From positions 2,031,894 to 2,095,893 of the forward strand of contig CP076040.1 in NCBI GenBank assembly GCA_014529675.2: a stretch of 64,000 bases of DNA, read 5' to 3'. The translations under genes and the position numbers were made by a program. This document shows, one piece after another, positions 52,136 to 61,825 of this stretch. This stretch comes from Opitutia bacterium ISCC 52 (GTDB lineage: Bacteria > Verrucomicrobiota > Verrucomicrobiia > Opitutales > UBA2995). A model generated the notes under the pieces. That model did no database searches, was not told the DNA's origin, and saw nothing but the letters and a program-made list of their open reading frames with translations. The first letter of the stretch is position 1, and every line of letters begins with the position of its first letter.

Positions 52136-53602
52136 ATGAATAAAAACTACCCTAGAGCTAAGAATAAGTACAACTCACACCTGCCATATTACGCTGGTTT
52201 GAATCGACGTCAATTTCTGCACCGCGTCGGGGGAGGTATCGGATCAGTCGCTTTGGCTCATATGCTGGGACAGCAGAAACTATTGTCTGCTAGTTCTTTC
52301 AATGCTAACCCGCTAGCCCAGCGCTCCCCACATTTTGAGCCTAAGGTAAAACGGGTCATTTATCTCTTTATGCATGGTGGGCCTAGTCATGTGGACCTTT
52401 TTGATCCGAAACCAGATCTCATCAAATATGCAGGCCAAGCTCTGCCTGAGAGTTTTGGTTCAGTCATGACTCGACGGAAAGTGGCACATAATCCGCTACT
52501 TCCGCCAGTAAGGCCTTTTCGACCTAGAGGAGAGTCTGGGATTGAGATCAGTGATTTTCTGCCACACATGTCCACTGTCGCAGATGACTTATGCGTGATG
52601 CGTAGTTGCCATGGTGACAGTGTGAATCATCCGCAATCGGTTTACCAGATGAACACGGGATCCATTCTTATGGGAAAACCAAGCTTAGGTAGCTGGGTAT
52701 CTTATGGGTTGGGTTCAGAGAATCAGGATATGCCCGCTTTCGTAGTGATGCCTGATCCTGAAGGTGGATTGAAGGGTGGTCCGCCAGCCTGGGGAAGTGG
52801 GTTTCTTCCTGCTTCCTACCAAGGGACAACCATGCGTCCGGGGGCTAATCCGATCTTAAACCTGAAACCGCCAAAGGAGGTTTCAAGCGGCCAACAGCAA
52901 TCGACCTTAAGCCTTATTCACGACCTAAACCAAAAGCATCTCGAAGAGCGTGATTTTGATGACTCATTGGCGGCGCGTGTCCGTTCCTACGAATTGGCCT
53001 ACCGCATGCAAACTGCCGCACCAGATATGATCGATATTTCAAAGGAGTCAAAAGCGACTCTCAAACTCTATGGGGTAGGAGAGGAACCGACTAATGAATT
53101 TGGCACACGCTGCATTTTGGCGAGGAGGATGATCGAACGGGGGGTACGTTTCGTTCAGTTGTATTCCGGAGGTACTCTAGGATGGGATGCGCATAAGAAC
53201 GTTGAGGAGAATCATACTGAATACTGCGCTCGTACTGACAAACCCGTGGCTGGACTTATTCAAGACCTTAAATTGCGTGGATTGCTTCACGATACATTAG
53301 TGATTTGGGGAGGGGAGTTCGGACGTATGCCCATGAGTGAGCAGGGCACGGGGAGAGATCATAATCCCTGGGGATATTCCGTCGTTTTTGCCGGAGGTGG
53401 TGTGAAGGGTGGTATGACTTATGGGTCAACGGATCCGGTAGGTCTTCGTGCTGAAGAAAACAAAATCCACGTGCATGATTTGCACGCGACAATCCTTCAT
53501 TTAATGGGACTGGATCATGAGCGATTAACCTATTTTCACAATGGACGTGAAGAGCGCCTGACGGATGTATCCGGAAACGTGGTCACTGATATACTGTCCT
53601 GA
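52136..53602 (+). CDS. DUF1501 domain-containing exported protein
   Basis: 488 residues. The N-terminus carries a TAT-like NRRQFLHRVGGGIGSVALAHML. The sulfatase-fold-related DUF1501 body has VIYLFMHGGPSHVDLFDPK, CHGDSVNHPQSVYQMNTGS, IWGGEFGRMPMSEQGTGRDH and a closing GMTYGSTDPVGLRAEENKI. DUF1501 proteins are found with DUF1549/DUF1553 cytochrome-type proteins in Planctomycetes and Verrucomicrobia, and their biochemical role is unproven. It shares a TGATG overlap with the following DUF1553 gene. The usual order has DUF1553 first, so the order here is reversed. Confidence 0.88.
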   Translation: MNKNYPRAKNKYNSHLPYYAGLNRRQFLHRVGGGIGSVALAHMLGQQKLLSASSFNANPLAQRSPHFEPKVKRVIYLFMHGGPSHVDLFDPKPDLIKYAGQALPESFGSVMTRRKVAHNPLLPPVRPFRPRGESGIEISDFLPHMSTVADDLCVMRSCHGDSVNHPQSVYQMNTGSILMGKPSLGSWVSYGLGSENQDMPAFVVMPDPEGGLKGGPPAWGSGFLPASYQGTTMRPGANPILNLKPPKEVSSGQQQSTLSLIHDLNQKHLEERDFDDSLAARVRSYELAYRMQTAAPDMIDISKESKATLKLYGVGEEPTNEFGTRCILARRMIERGVRFVQLYSGGTLGWDAHKNVEENHTEYCARTDKPVAGLIQDLKLRGLLHDTLVIWGGEFGRMPMSEQGTGRDHNPWGYSVVFAGGGVKGGMTYGSTDPVGLRAEENKIHVHDLHATILHLMGLDHERLTYFHNGREERLTDVSGNVVTDILS

Positions 53603-55548
53603 TGAAGATCGCGGCACTAACTCATTTGTTTAAGATTTATTGCGTAGGCTCAATTCTCGCTTCCGGATTGTTTGCCACTACCAATTACGAGCTGGTTGAA
53701 CCCGAAATTACAGAAAAAGATCTTGAACATTGGTCGTTTCAAGCTGTGACGGATATTCAACCCCCAAGCGTTGAACGAGTCGATCAAGTCCGTAATCCGG
53801 TTGATCAATTTATCCTAGCGAGACTTGAACAAGAGGGCCTCGGATTGATGCCAGAGGCCAATCGCAATACTTTAATCAGACGATTGTCCTTCGATTTGAG
53901 AGGACTGCCTCCATCGGTGGAAGAAGTAGAGAAGTTCATGTCTGACACCACCACTTCTGCATACGAAAATCTCGTAGATCGTTTTTTAGCGTCCAGCGAT
54001 TTTGGAGAAAGGTGGGCGCAGCATTGGTTGGATGTTGCACGCTTTGCTGAGAGCGATGGATTCGAACACGATGCGGTAAGATCCGAGGCTTGGCGTTATC
54101 GAGATTGGGTCATCCAGGCACTTAATGCTGACTTACCTTATGACGAATTTCTTCGACTTCAAATAGCAGGGGACGAGTTGTATCCAGAAAGTGACGATGC
54201 AGCTATTGCTACCGGTTTTTTAGTGGCTGGAGCAGATATGCCAGATATTAATTTAATGGAGGAGCGACGTCATACGGTATTGAACGAAATGACGACTACG
54301 ACCGGGCTGACATTCATGGGATTAACGATGGGATGTGCTCAATGCCACGATCATAAGTCGGATCCGATCAGTCAGGCTGATTTCTACCGCTTACGTGCCA
54401 TGTTTGCGGACATGACTATTCCTAAGAAATCTAAACAATTAAGCCCACGATTCATCCCATTGAAGGATGACATTCCTCAAGACCATTTGATGATAAGAGG
54501 CGATTTCCGTTATAAGGGTCCCGTTGTTGATGCCGCATTCCTGCGAGTGGTTAATCAAGACGGTGAATCCGTTCCTAAAGTACCCAGCGAATCCTCGAAA
54601 CTAGGTCGGAGGTCAGCGCTGGTTGATTGGCTGACGGATCCAAATCATCCCCTGACTAGCAGAGTTGCAGTCAATCGATTTTGGCAACAGGTATTCGGGA
54701 AGCCCATTGTTGCTTCTCCCAATGATTTTGGTGTATTGGGTTATCGTCCAAGTCACCCAGAGTTGTTGGATTGGTTAGCAGCAGAATTGGTGAGACAGGA
54801 TTGGAGTATTAAAGAGCTGCTCCGCATCTTATTCAATTCAGCTACTTATCGGCAGGCAAGTTTGCCGGTAAATGAGAAATGGTTAAAGGCTATGGAAGTT
54901 GATCCAGACAACCTATTGCTTTCTCGTATGAATCGCAAGCGATTGGAGGGCGAAGCCATCAGGGATTCAATGCTAGCGGTCAGTGGCAAGCTCAACCGCA
55001 AAGCCGGAGGCCCCGGAGTTCATCCGCCACTTCCATCAGAGGTGGCCATCACCTTGCTCAAAAAGCAATGGCAAGTCAGTGAGGATGTGAATGACCACTA
55101 CAGGCGCAGTATTTACTTATTTGTGCGAAGAAATCTTCGTTTTCCAATGTTCGATGTATTTGATCGCCCCGATGCAAATGCCAGTTGTGGAAGGCGTAAT
55201 ATTTCAACCACAGCTCCCCAATCATTAACGCTGCTAAACTCTGAGTTTTCCATTGAAACTGCACGGCAGCTTGCCGGTTCCATTATCAACGAATCGAAAG
55301 GCGGGTCGGAAGAATGGGTCGATCGTTGCTACCGCCGAGTCCTTTCCAGATCACCCAGTGCTGATGAATTGAACACTGGTATCCGTTTCATCGAAAAACA
55401 GACAAAGGCTCTAAGGAGTGAAAATCGTAATGTAGAGTTATTGGGGACTCCCTTTGGGGCTCCGTCTGTTGATCCTTATATGGGAACGGCACTAACTGAT
55501 TTCTGCTTAGCTATTTTCAATCTTAATGAGATGATCTACTTGGATTAG
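53602..55548 (+). CDS. DUF1549/DUF1553 domain-containing exported protein
   Basis: 648 residues. A signal segment (residues 1-25) precedes the DUF1549 domain: NPVDQFILARLEQEGL, RLSFDLRGLPPSVEEVEKF, FGERWAQHWLDVARFAESDGFE. A conserved MGCAQCHDHKSDPIS motif gives one C-x2-C-H site. The DUF1553 domain follows, with RVAVNRFWQQVFGKPIV, DFGVLGYRPSHPELLDWLA and PQSLTLLNSEF. The N-terminal planctomycete cytochrome C domain often fused to these proteins is absent. The neighbouring divergent 51.0-52.0 kb protein carries a cytochrome-type heme site instead. Translationally coupled to the DUF1501 gene. Confidence 0.9.
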   Translation: MKIAALTHLFKIYCVGSILASGLFATTNYELVEPEITEKDLEHWSFQAVTDIQPPSVERVDQVRNPVDQFILARLEQEGLGLMPEANRNTLIRRLSFDLRGLPPSVEEVEKFMSDTTTSAYENLVDRFLASSDFGERWAQHWLDVARFAESDGFEHDAVRSEAWRYRDWVIQALNADLPYDEFLRLQIAGDELYPESDDAAIATGFLVAGADMPDINLMEERRHTVLNEMTTTTGLTFMGLTMGCAQCHDHKSDPISQADFYRLRAMFADMTIPKKSKQLSPRFIPLKDDIPQDHLMIRGDFRYKGPVVDAAFLRVVNQDGESVPKVPSESSKLGRRSALVDWLTDPNHPLTSRVAVNRFWQQVFGKPIVASPNDFGVLGYRPSHPELLDWLAAELVRQDWSIKELLRILFNSATYRQASLPVNEKWLKAMEVDPDNLLLSRMNRKRLEGEAIRDSMLAVSGKLNRKAGGPGVHPPLPSEVAITLLKKQWQVSEDVNDHYRRSIYLFVRRNLRFPMFDVFDRPDANASCGRRNISTTAPQSLTLLNSEFSIETARQLAGSIINESKGGSEEWVDRCYRRVLSRSPSADELNTGIRFIEKQTKALRSENRNVELLGTPFGAPSVDPYMGTALTDFCLAIFNLNEMIYLD

Positions 55549-55671
55549 AAAAGGAGGCAGAGGTCCTTTTGCCTTCGGTTTTCGTGTTTTCCGAAGATGC
55601 GAATATGAAGAAATTTTATTCCGCAAATTTCGTCATTGTTCTGGAAACAAAAACTCCCACACTCTGGCTCA

Positions 55672-57225
55672 ATGAGTAAATTAGCGCTCCTTTCTGTATT
55701 CGATAAAACGGGATTAGTTGAATTTGCGAAGACACTTACCACTACACACGGATATACGATTCTATCCACCGGTGGAAGTGCTCGCACCTTACGCGACGCG
55801 GGGATTCCGGTGACTGACGTTAGCGAGTATACTGGCTTTCCCGAAATGATGGAAGGTCGCGTAAAAACGCTTCACCCAAAAGTCCATGGAGGATTGCTTT
55901 GTCGTCGTGACAAACCAGATCATCTTGCAGAAGCTGAGAAGAATGGGGTCTCCATGATCGATTTAGTTGCGGTGAATTTATATCCTTTCGAACAGGTGAC
56001 CGCCAATCCGGATTGTAGTTATGAGGACGCCATAGAGAATATCGATATTGGGGGTCCTTCTATGCTGAGGAGTTCTGCAAAAAATCACGCCAGCGTGACA
56101 GTGGTTTGTGAACCGGATGACTATGATCGGGTTTTAGAATCTCTGAGCTCAGAAGATGAGTCGGCCAAACTAAATCTCCGAAAGGAACTTGCTCTGAAGG
56201 TCTATCGAAGAACTTCTGAATACGACAAAACTATTTCAGACAATCTTAGTCATCAACAAGCCGAACCAGACTTAGAAGCTATCAGTGGGTATCCGAAGAA
56301 CTGGGAAGTAGGTCTACCCAAGGTCGCAAACTTACGATATGGAGAGAATCCTCATCAACAAGCCGCTCTCTATGGAAACTTTTTTGATGTATATGATCAG
56401 TTGCAGGGAAAGGAGCTGAGCTATAACAACATCCTGGATATCACGGCAGCCACTTATCTGATCGGAGAGTTCGAGGAGGCTACCGTTGCTATATTGAAGC
56501 ATACAAATCCTTGTGGTGTAGCGAGTGCGGACACGATTCTCGAAGCCTGGCACAAAGCATTTGAGACTGATAAACAGGCGCCCTTCGGCGGAATCATAGT
56601 CGCGAACCGAACCGTGGATGAAGAACTGGCACTGGCGATTAAAGAAATTTTCTGCGAAGTCGTGATAGCTCCAAGATTCACTGATGAAGCACTCTCGCAA
56701 TTTGCGAAACGAAAGAACCTTCGTCTTATGGTGGCCAAGGATGGAGTAGGGGCTGATGCCCTACGCGAAATGCGTTCAGTCGTGGGCGGATTATTGGTGC
56801 AGGACAAAGATATGAAGAAAGCCAACCAGGCTGAGTATCGTGTTGTGAGCGAACGGCAACCAACCGAAGATGAATGGGCTTCATTACTTTTTGGCTGGCG
56901 CGTGGTAAAACACGTAAAGTCGAATGCCATTGTCTATGCTGGTGATAAACGGACGCTTGGGGTCGGGGCAGGGCAAATGGCCCGTGTCGACAGTTCACAA
57001 GTAGCCGTATGGAAATCTCAAGAAGCCGGTCTTAATCTCCAGGATTCGATTGTGGCGTCGGATGCATTTTTCCCCTTTGCAGATGGATTACTTGCTGCAG
57101 CCGACGCTGGCGCTACAGCAGCTATACAGCCTGGTGGATCAGTTCGAGATGAGGAGGTTATCGCAGCAGCCAATGAGCGAGGAATGGCCATGGTATTTAC
57201 CGGAGTCCGGCACTTTCGGCATTAG
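55672..57225 (+). CDS. purH: Bifunctional AICAR transformylase / IMP cyclohydrolase
   Basis: 517 residues. The N-terminal IMP cyclohydrolase (MGS-like) domain starts [17 protein letters not shown] and carries [14 protein letters not shown] and [18 protein letters not shown]. The AICAR transformylase domain has [25 protein letters not shown] with the catalytic Lys-His pair, and [11 protein letters not shown]. It performs the last two steps of purine synthesis. The ATG at 55672 is preferred to an in-frame codon at 55636 because it starts the conserved [12 protein letters not shown]. It ends 42 bp before the M48 protease gene. Confidence 0.97.
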   Translation: MSKLALLSVFDKTGLVEFAKTLTTTHGYTILSTGGSARTLRDAGIPVTDVSEYTGFPEMMEGRVKTLHPKVHGGLLCRRDKPDHLAEAEKNGVSMIDLVAVNLYPFEQVTANPDCSYEDAIENIDIGGPSMLRSSAKNHASVTVVCEPDDYDRVLESLSSEDESAKLNLRKELALKVYRRTSEYDKTISDNLSHQQAEPDLEAISGYPKNWEVGLPKVANLRYGENPHQQAALYGNFFDVYDQLQGKELSYNNILDITAATYLIGEFEEATVAILKHTNPCGVASADTILEAWHKAFETDKQAPFGGIIVANRTVDEELALAIKEIFCEVVIAPRFTDEALSQFAKRKNLRLMVAKDGVGADALREMRSVVGGLLVQDKDMKKANQAEYRVVSERQPTEDEWASLLFGWRVVKHVKSNAIVYAGDKRTLGVGAGQMARVDSSQVAVWKSQEAGLNLQDSIVASDAFFPFADGLLAAADAGATAAIQPGGSVRDEEVIAAANERGMAMVFTGVRHFRH

Positions 57226-57267
57226 TTGCAGTCTTAGACTACAATCCTCAATCTATTCCATTATCCT

Positions 57268-58068
57268 ATGATACGCATTATTTTTAGATCCCCGGTTTCG
57301 GTGTTTGTCCTATTGATGGTCGCTCTAGGCGGATGCTATACGGTACCAGAAACAGGAAGAACTTCTCTCAATTTCATTTCTACGGGGAACGAGCTGCAAC
57401 TTGGCATCTCAGAGTTTGAAAGAATGAAATATGAAACTCCTATTTCTTCAGACCCGAAGATGGTAGGAAGGCTTCAACGTGTAGGACAAAGGATTGCAGA
57501 AGCGGTTGGGAATGATTTGCCGAGTGCTCAATGGGAATTTGTGCTCTTCGATGATCCTAACATGATCAATGCTTTTGCCCTTCCAGGTGGAAAGGTCGGA
57601 GTATACACTGGCATCTTAGATATCACCTCCACAGATGACGAACTGGCAACGATCATTGGTCATGAAATTGCGCACGTCACGGCTCGGCATGGTTCTGAAC
57701 GCATGTCGCAGGGGATCGCGGCCGCCATCGGTGGCGTTATTTTACACCAAGCCATGGAGGACGACGAAAATAGAAATGAATGGACGGCAGCCTACGGAGC
57801 AGCTTCTGCTTACGCACTGGCTATTCCGTTTTCTCAAGGCCATGAACTCGAAGCCGATCATATCGGAGTCATCTATGCTGCCAAAGCTGGTTATAACCCA
57901 GAAGCTGCCATTGAATTTTGGATGAAAATGAGTTTGGTCAAAGATGGCAAAGAACCTTCTCCGTTTTTCTCAACACATCCGTCCGACTATAAGAGAATTG
58001 ATAAGCTGGAAGCGCTCATGCCCAAAGTGAAACCTATCTACGAGCAAAGTAAATTACGCTATCGATGA
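57268..58068 (+). CDS. M48 family metalloprotease, lipoprotein
   Basis: 266 residues. The signal peptide carries a lipobox (LGGC at residues 21-24). The zinc motif is HEIAH at 132-136, and the third ligand Glu is in GHELEADHIGV. The domain is the M48 (Ste24/HtpX-like) peptidase without membrane helices, like LoiP/YcaL/BepA-type periplasmic proteases that control outer membrane protein quality. Its stop overlaps the start of the M20 peptidase gene by 4 bases (ATGA). Confidence 0.92.
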   Translation: MIRIIFRSPVSVFVLLMVALGGCYTVPETGRTSLNFISTGNELQLGISEFERMKYETPISSDPKMVGRLQRVGQRIAEAVGNDLPSAQWEFVLFDDPNMINAFALPGGKVGVYTGILDITSTDDELATIIGHEIAHVTARHGSERMSQGIAAAIGGVILHQAMEDDENRNEWTAAYGAASAYALAIPFSQGHELEADHIGVIYAAKAGYNPEAAIEFWMKMSLVKDGKEPSPFFSTHPSDYKRIDKLEALMPKVKPIYEQSKLRYR

Positions 58069-59432
58069 TTCTTGATCCCCTGACTGTACTCCAAGACTTA
58101 GTCCGCTTCCCAAGCGTCTCAGCTGATTCTGCCTTCAAACAAGGCTTGGCTGAAACGCGGGATTATTTGGAAAGTAATCTCCAAGCCATCGGTTTTGATG
58201 TGCAAGTCATTTCAACCCCCGGCCAACCGATCATTCTTGGCGAACGCCTCGTAGATGAAGACGCTCCTAAAGTTGTTATTTATGGGCATTATGATGTGCA
58301 GCCACCCGATCCTTTAGATTTGTGGAAGTCTGAACCTTTTGAGCCTGAAATCCGTGATGGTCGAATTTATGGTCGAGGTGCGGCGGACAATAAAGGACCG
58401 CTCTCAGTTTACCTGGGTGCTGTCTCAGAACTTTTGGCTGAAAATCCGAATATTGCCCTCAATATTGTTTTTATCCTTGAGGGAGAAGAAGAGATTGGAA
58501 GTCCGAGTTTCGTGCCGGTCTTGGAAGCATACGCTGAGAGAATAAAGGGAGATTTTGTATTCGCGTGTGATACTGGAAGCTTGAAACCAGATCAGTTGAC
58601 GGTGACCACAGGCTTAAGAGGCATTTCTTGTATCCAGGTAAATCTGGAAGGTGCCAGTCAGGATTTACATTCAGGCCTATTTGGAGGGGCTATACTAAAT
58701 CCAATTCATGCTCTAACTGATATTTGCCACTCTCTTCATAATGAAGATGGCACCATCAATGTTCCTGGCTTTTATGATTCCATCGATGATACAGAGCAGT
58801 GGGAGAGAGATGAGCTGAACCGTGCAGGAGAAGACTTGGACGCACTGAAGCGTTTTCTTGGAGTTGATGATTTTTTTCCTCCTCCGGGATTAAATGCTTC
58901 CGAAGCACCCAGACTCGCCCCGACTCTAGAATTTAACGGCATTGGTGGAGGCTACCAAGGTGAGGGTTCAAAGACTGTAATCCCGAGCAAGGCATTTGCA
59001 AAAATAAGTTGTCGTTTGGTCGCAAACCAGAACGCCGATCGAATTCAGAAGCTTCTAATCGAGACGATCAAAGACCGTTGTCCTCCTCAAATGAAACTTT
59101 CATTCGAGATTGGGCATAACGGAAATCCATACCTCGTGGTTCCGCCAGGCAAAACGAATACTCCAACGGATCAGAATCCAGCTCTTGCTAAAGCATTTCT
59201 TGCCAACGAAAAGCACGGAGAGGCGCTTTTCGGTAAGCGTCCTGTCTACTTGAGAGAGGGTGGCAGCATTCCGATCATCGGAGACATTAAGCGTATTCTT
59301 GATATGGACACCCTGTTAGTTGGCTTGTATCTGCCCGAGGATGCCATGCATGCGCCGAATGAAAGCTTCGACTTGTCCATGATGAGTAGAGGGAAAGAGC
59401 TCATCAAGAAAATCCTGTTGGATCTGAACTAG
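58065..59432 (+). CDS. M20/M28-fold dipeptidase-like metallopeptidase
   Basis: 455 residues. The metal-binding H-x-D is YGHYDVQPPD (around residues 72-81), with the D-N-K-G motif in GRGAADNKGPLSVY, the catalytic EE pair in ILEGEEEIGSPSF, and the C-terminal ligand region REGGSIPII. The dimerisation/lid domain sits in the middle, as in PepV/CNDP-type dipeptidases. It hydrolyses small peptides or N-acyl amino acids in the cytoplasm using two zinc ions. It overlaps the M48 gene by 4 bases, so the two are co-translated. A bidirectional terminator follows. Confidence 0.92.
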   Translation: MILDPLTVLQDLVRFPSVSADSAFKQGLAETRDYLESNLQAIGFDVQVISTPGQPIILGERLVDEDAPKVVIYGHYDVQPPDPLDLWKSEPFEPEIRDGRIYGRGAADNKGPLSVYLGAVSELLAENPNIALNIVFILEGEEEIGSPSFVPVLEAYAERIKGDFVFACDTGSLKPDQLTVTTGLRGISCIQVNLEGASQDLHSGLFGGAILNPIHALTDICHSLHNEDGTINVPGFYDSIDDTEQWERDELNRAGEDLDALKRFLGVDDFFPPPGLNASEAPRLAPTLEFNGIGGGYQGEGSKTVIPSKAFAKISCRLVANQNADRIQKLLIETIKDRCPPQMKLSFEIGHNGNPYLVVPPGKTNTPTDQNPALAKAFLANEKHGEALFGKRPVYLREGGSIPIIGDIKRILDMDTLLVGLYLPEDAMHAPNESFDLSMMSRGKELIKKILLDLN

Positions 59433-59487
59433 CATTAAGTAGACAGTGCTTCAGGGAGAAACTTCCCAATAAGAGTCCACTCATAAG

Positions 59488-59515
59488 AAAAGCCTACTAC
59501 GAAGAGCAGGCTTTT
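59488..59515. terminator. Bidirectional terminator between the M20 and Pal genes
   Basis: An 8-bp stem AAAAGCCT/AGGCTTTT (59488-59495 with 59508-59515) with a 12-base loop. Each strand ends the stem with a short run of four T residues. It sits between convergent genes ending at 59432 and 59539. Confidence 0.8.
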
Positions 59516-59538
59516 GGGTAAAATGCTGATTGGTGCGC

Positions 59539-60108
59539 TTAGGGGATTAAAATAATGTCTCCGCGGCGGTCTAATTGTCTTCCAGCATCATCTGCGCCTT
59601 CGTTGGCATCCAGATCTCCCTTGGAGAGGACATCTATGCTAGAAGGGGAGACCCCTAATTCCACGAGGTAACTTTTAACAGAGTTTGCTCTGCGATCACC
59701 CAGTGCTAAATTGTAGTCTGTGGTACCTTTCCAGTCGCAATGACCTTCAATCAAGACCCTCTGGCCTGAATTTTGAAGTAGGTATTTGGCCGTTTCATTC
59801 AAAATAGCACGCTCTGACTCGCGAACATAAGAACGATCGTAGTCAAAATATACAGAAGCGTAAGCGGGTCCATTCACGCCAGATACATCTGACGTGCGAG
59901 ATTGAAGATTTTCATCCCCGTATTCAAAGTCGCCTAGATTACCAGAACCGGCATTGTCTACATTCGATGCAACTCCTCCTCCATCACTTCCTGGGCCTGT
60001 CCCCATACCCATGCGGGTCATTTCGGGCGTTGGACGTCCAGCGTTTTGACAACCTGCCCAGAATAGGGCAAAGGCTGAAAGGCAAATAATGGCGGTGATT
60101 TTTTTCAT
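59539..60108 (-). CDS. Peptidoglycan-associated lipoprotein (Pal), OmpA-like C-terminal domain
   Basis: 189 residues starting at MKKITAIICL. The lipobox is WAGC (residues 17-20). After a Gly/Ser-rich linker, the OmpA_C domain has ASVYFDYDRSYVRESER, VLIEGHCDWKGTTDYNLALGDRRANSVKSYL and the DLDANEGADDAGRQLDRRGD end. Pal anchors the outer membrane to peptidoglycan with the Tol system. No tol genes are visible here, so the name is by domain only. It is divergent from the CbiX gene. Confidence 0.88.
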   Translation of the reverse strand: MKKITAIICLSAFALFWAGCQNAGRPTPEMTRMGMGTGPGSDGGGVASNVDNAGSGNLGDFEYGDENLQSRTSDVSGVNGPAYASVYFDYDRSYVRESERAILNETAKYLLQNSGQRVLIEGHCDWKGTTDYNLALGDRRANSVKSYLVELGVSPSSIDVLSKGDLDANEGADDAGRQLDRRGDIILIP

Positions 60109-60235
60109 CCTGTAAACTTCGGCTGTTAAATTACGATGATTATTACTGAGGTAGATTCGATAAAATGTAAACAAATAGAAGTAGACTTTTCGCGGGGGGT
60201 TGCGCAACTAAGATTTCTCCTTTTTTTGTAAAAGC

Positions 60236-61072
60236 ATGATCTTTCTTGTCGACAACGGTTCAGTCCGGGCAGATGCCTATCGAAATCTGCGCTCCATTGC
60301 ATCCCATTTGTCGGGATCTATCAATAAGCTGGTGACACCTGCGCCACTCTTACACGCAGACAAGATTCCTGAAAAGGATCTTATAAATGAAAAAGTTACT
60401 TTGCTAGAATCAGCAATCAAGGAAGCTTACTCGTTTGGGGAAAGATCATTTGAGATCCTACCTCTTTTCTTCGGGCCCTCGGGTGCCCTTACGGACTACT
60501 TGCCTCGCCGCCTTCACAGCCTCCGGAAGCATTGTCCTAATATGAAAGTACGGATTCTGAATCCCTTGTATGTGTCTTCCGAAAATGGGGGTATAAGCCT
60601 GGCTTCCATCCTCAAAGAAAGGGTCGTAAACATTCAAAAGAAGCATGGGCTCAAAACCTTTAACGTCGTCCTGGTGGATCATGGCAGCCCTCGGCAGGAG
60701 GTTACGAAAGTTCGAAATGTTGTGGCTCAACTTCTAGAGCAACAGTTTGGCGAAGAACTTAATCAGCTTATCGCTGCCTCTATGGAACGTAGACCAGGCA
60801 AGCAGTATGCCTTTAATGAACCATTGCTGGAACAAGCTTTGAAATCATTGGGTGACCCATCTCATCCAATCATTCTGGCACCAATGTTTTTTTCTCCAGG
60901 GCGCCATGCAGGGCCCGATGGAGACATTGCCGCTATTTGCCTGACTAGTGCTTTAGAAAACCCGGCACTCCGAATCCATAAAACGGAATTGATTGGATCT
61001 CATCCCTTATTAATTGAGATACTAGCGAATCGATGGAGGGAACGCGAACAACTGCCTTGGCTGGATCTTTAG
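60236..61072 (+). CDS. CbiX/sirohydrochlorin cobaltochelatase-like protein
   Basis: 278 residues with two CbiX-like halves: an N-terminal LVDNGSVRADAYRNL and a C-terminal LVDHGSPRQEV. The second half contains PMFFSPGRHAGPDGDI, a conserved histidine-containing metal-binding loop. The family inserts Co2+ or Fe2+ into sirohydrochlorin for cobalamin or siroheme synthesis. No other cobalamin gene is visible here. The first half has lost the H of the HG(S/T) motif (DNGS), so probably one site is active. Its end overlaps the convergent regulator gene by 4 bases. Confidence 0.8.
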   Translation: MIFLVDNGSVRADAYRNLRSIASHLSGSINKLVTPAPLLHADKIPEKDLINEKVTLLESAIKEAYSFGERSFEILPLFFGPSGALTDYLPRRLHSLRKHCPNMKVRILNPLYVSSENGGISLASILKERVVNIQKKHGLKTFNVVLVDHGSPRQEVTKVRNVVAQLLEQQFGEELNQLIAASMERRPGKQYAFNEPLLEQALKSLGDPSHPIILAPMFFSPGRHAGPDGDIAAICLTSALENPALRIHKTELIGSHPLLIEILANRWREREQLPWLDL

Positions 61073-61719
61073 TCAAAGACAGGCGTATTTTCGACCATTC
61101 CCATGTCTACTGCATATCGCGTAAGTGCAGCAGCATTATGAAGGTCTAGTTTACGCATCATATTGGTTCGGTGATTCTCAGCTGTTTTAACACTGATGCT
61201 CATCTTTTCAGCAATCTGCCGAGTGCTGAGTCCCTCTGCAATCAGCTGAAGCGTTTCTCTCTCACGCGCAGTAAGAACATCATTTCCTCGCCGAGAGTTT
61301 GCTTCCTCCAATGCTTGCTCAAGGATACGTGTATTGTCTTCGCCAAAGCAGGTGCCGCCATCTGATACAATATTCATGGCATCCTTCAAGGCATCTAAGG
61401 TGGCGGACTTTTCGACAAATCCATGAGCTCCGGAGAGCATGCAGCTCTTCAAAAGATTTTCATTCTTGTAACCGCTAAATACTAATACCCGTGTTTTGCG
61501 CAGGTGACGACTAAAGCGCTTAAGCACTTCGATACCGTTCAATCCGGGGAGCATGATATCTAGTATGACTAGATCAGGTTTTTGCTCCAGGCAGAGAGTA
61601 TAGGCATCTTGCCCGTCTCCAGCATCACCAACCATACTAAATTCGGGAATGGACTCTACTAGCTGACAAATCATTTGCCGCACTGCTGTGTGGTCTTCGA
61701 TAACTACTACTCGTTTCAT
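61069..61719 (-). CDS. LuxR/NarL-type two-component response regulator (orphan)
   Basis: 216 residues. A receiver domain (residues 1-120) has VVIEDHTAVRQM acidic residues, the phospho-acceptor Asp in PDLVILDIMLPG and Lys in VEKSATLD. The C-terminal LuxR helix-turn-helix is LTARERETLQLIAEGLSTRQIAEKM with the SVKTAENHRTNMMRKL recognition region. It binds DNA as a dimer on phosphorylation. No histidine kinase gene is adjacent, so its partner must lie elsewhere. It is convergent with the CbiX gene and 106 bp downstream of the MFS gene. Confidence 0.93.
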   Translation of the reverse strand: MKRVVVIEDHTAVRQMICQLVESIPEFSMVGDAGDGQDAYTLCLEQKPDLVILDIMLPGLNGIEVLKRFSRHLRKTRVLVFSGYKNENLLKSCMLSGAHGFVEKSATLDALKDAMNIVSDGGTCFGEDNTRILEQALEEANSRRGNDVLTARERETLQLIAEGLSTRQIAEKMSISVKTAENHRTNMMRKLDLHNAAALTRYAVDMGMVENTPVFD

Positions 61720-61825
61720 GAGGGATAAAGCAGAATTTCGGGGAGGATTGGCCTTATACTACTGGGGGAGGCGTTGTTTAACTCAATCTTATAGAATGAA
61801 TATTTAATAAATTTAACTATTTACA

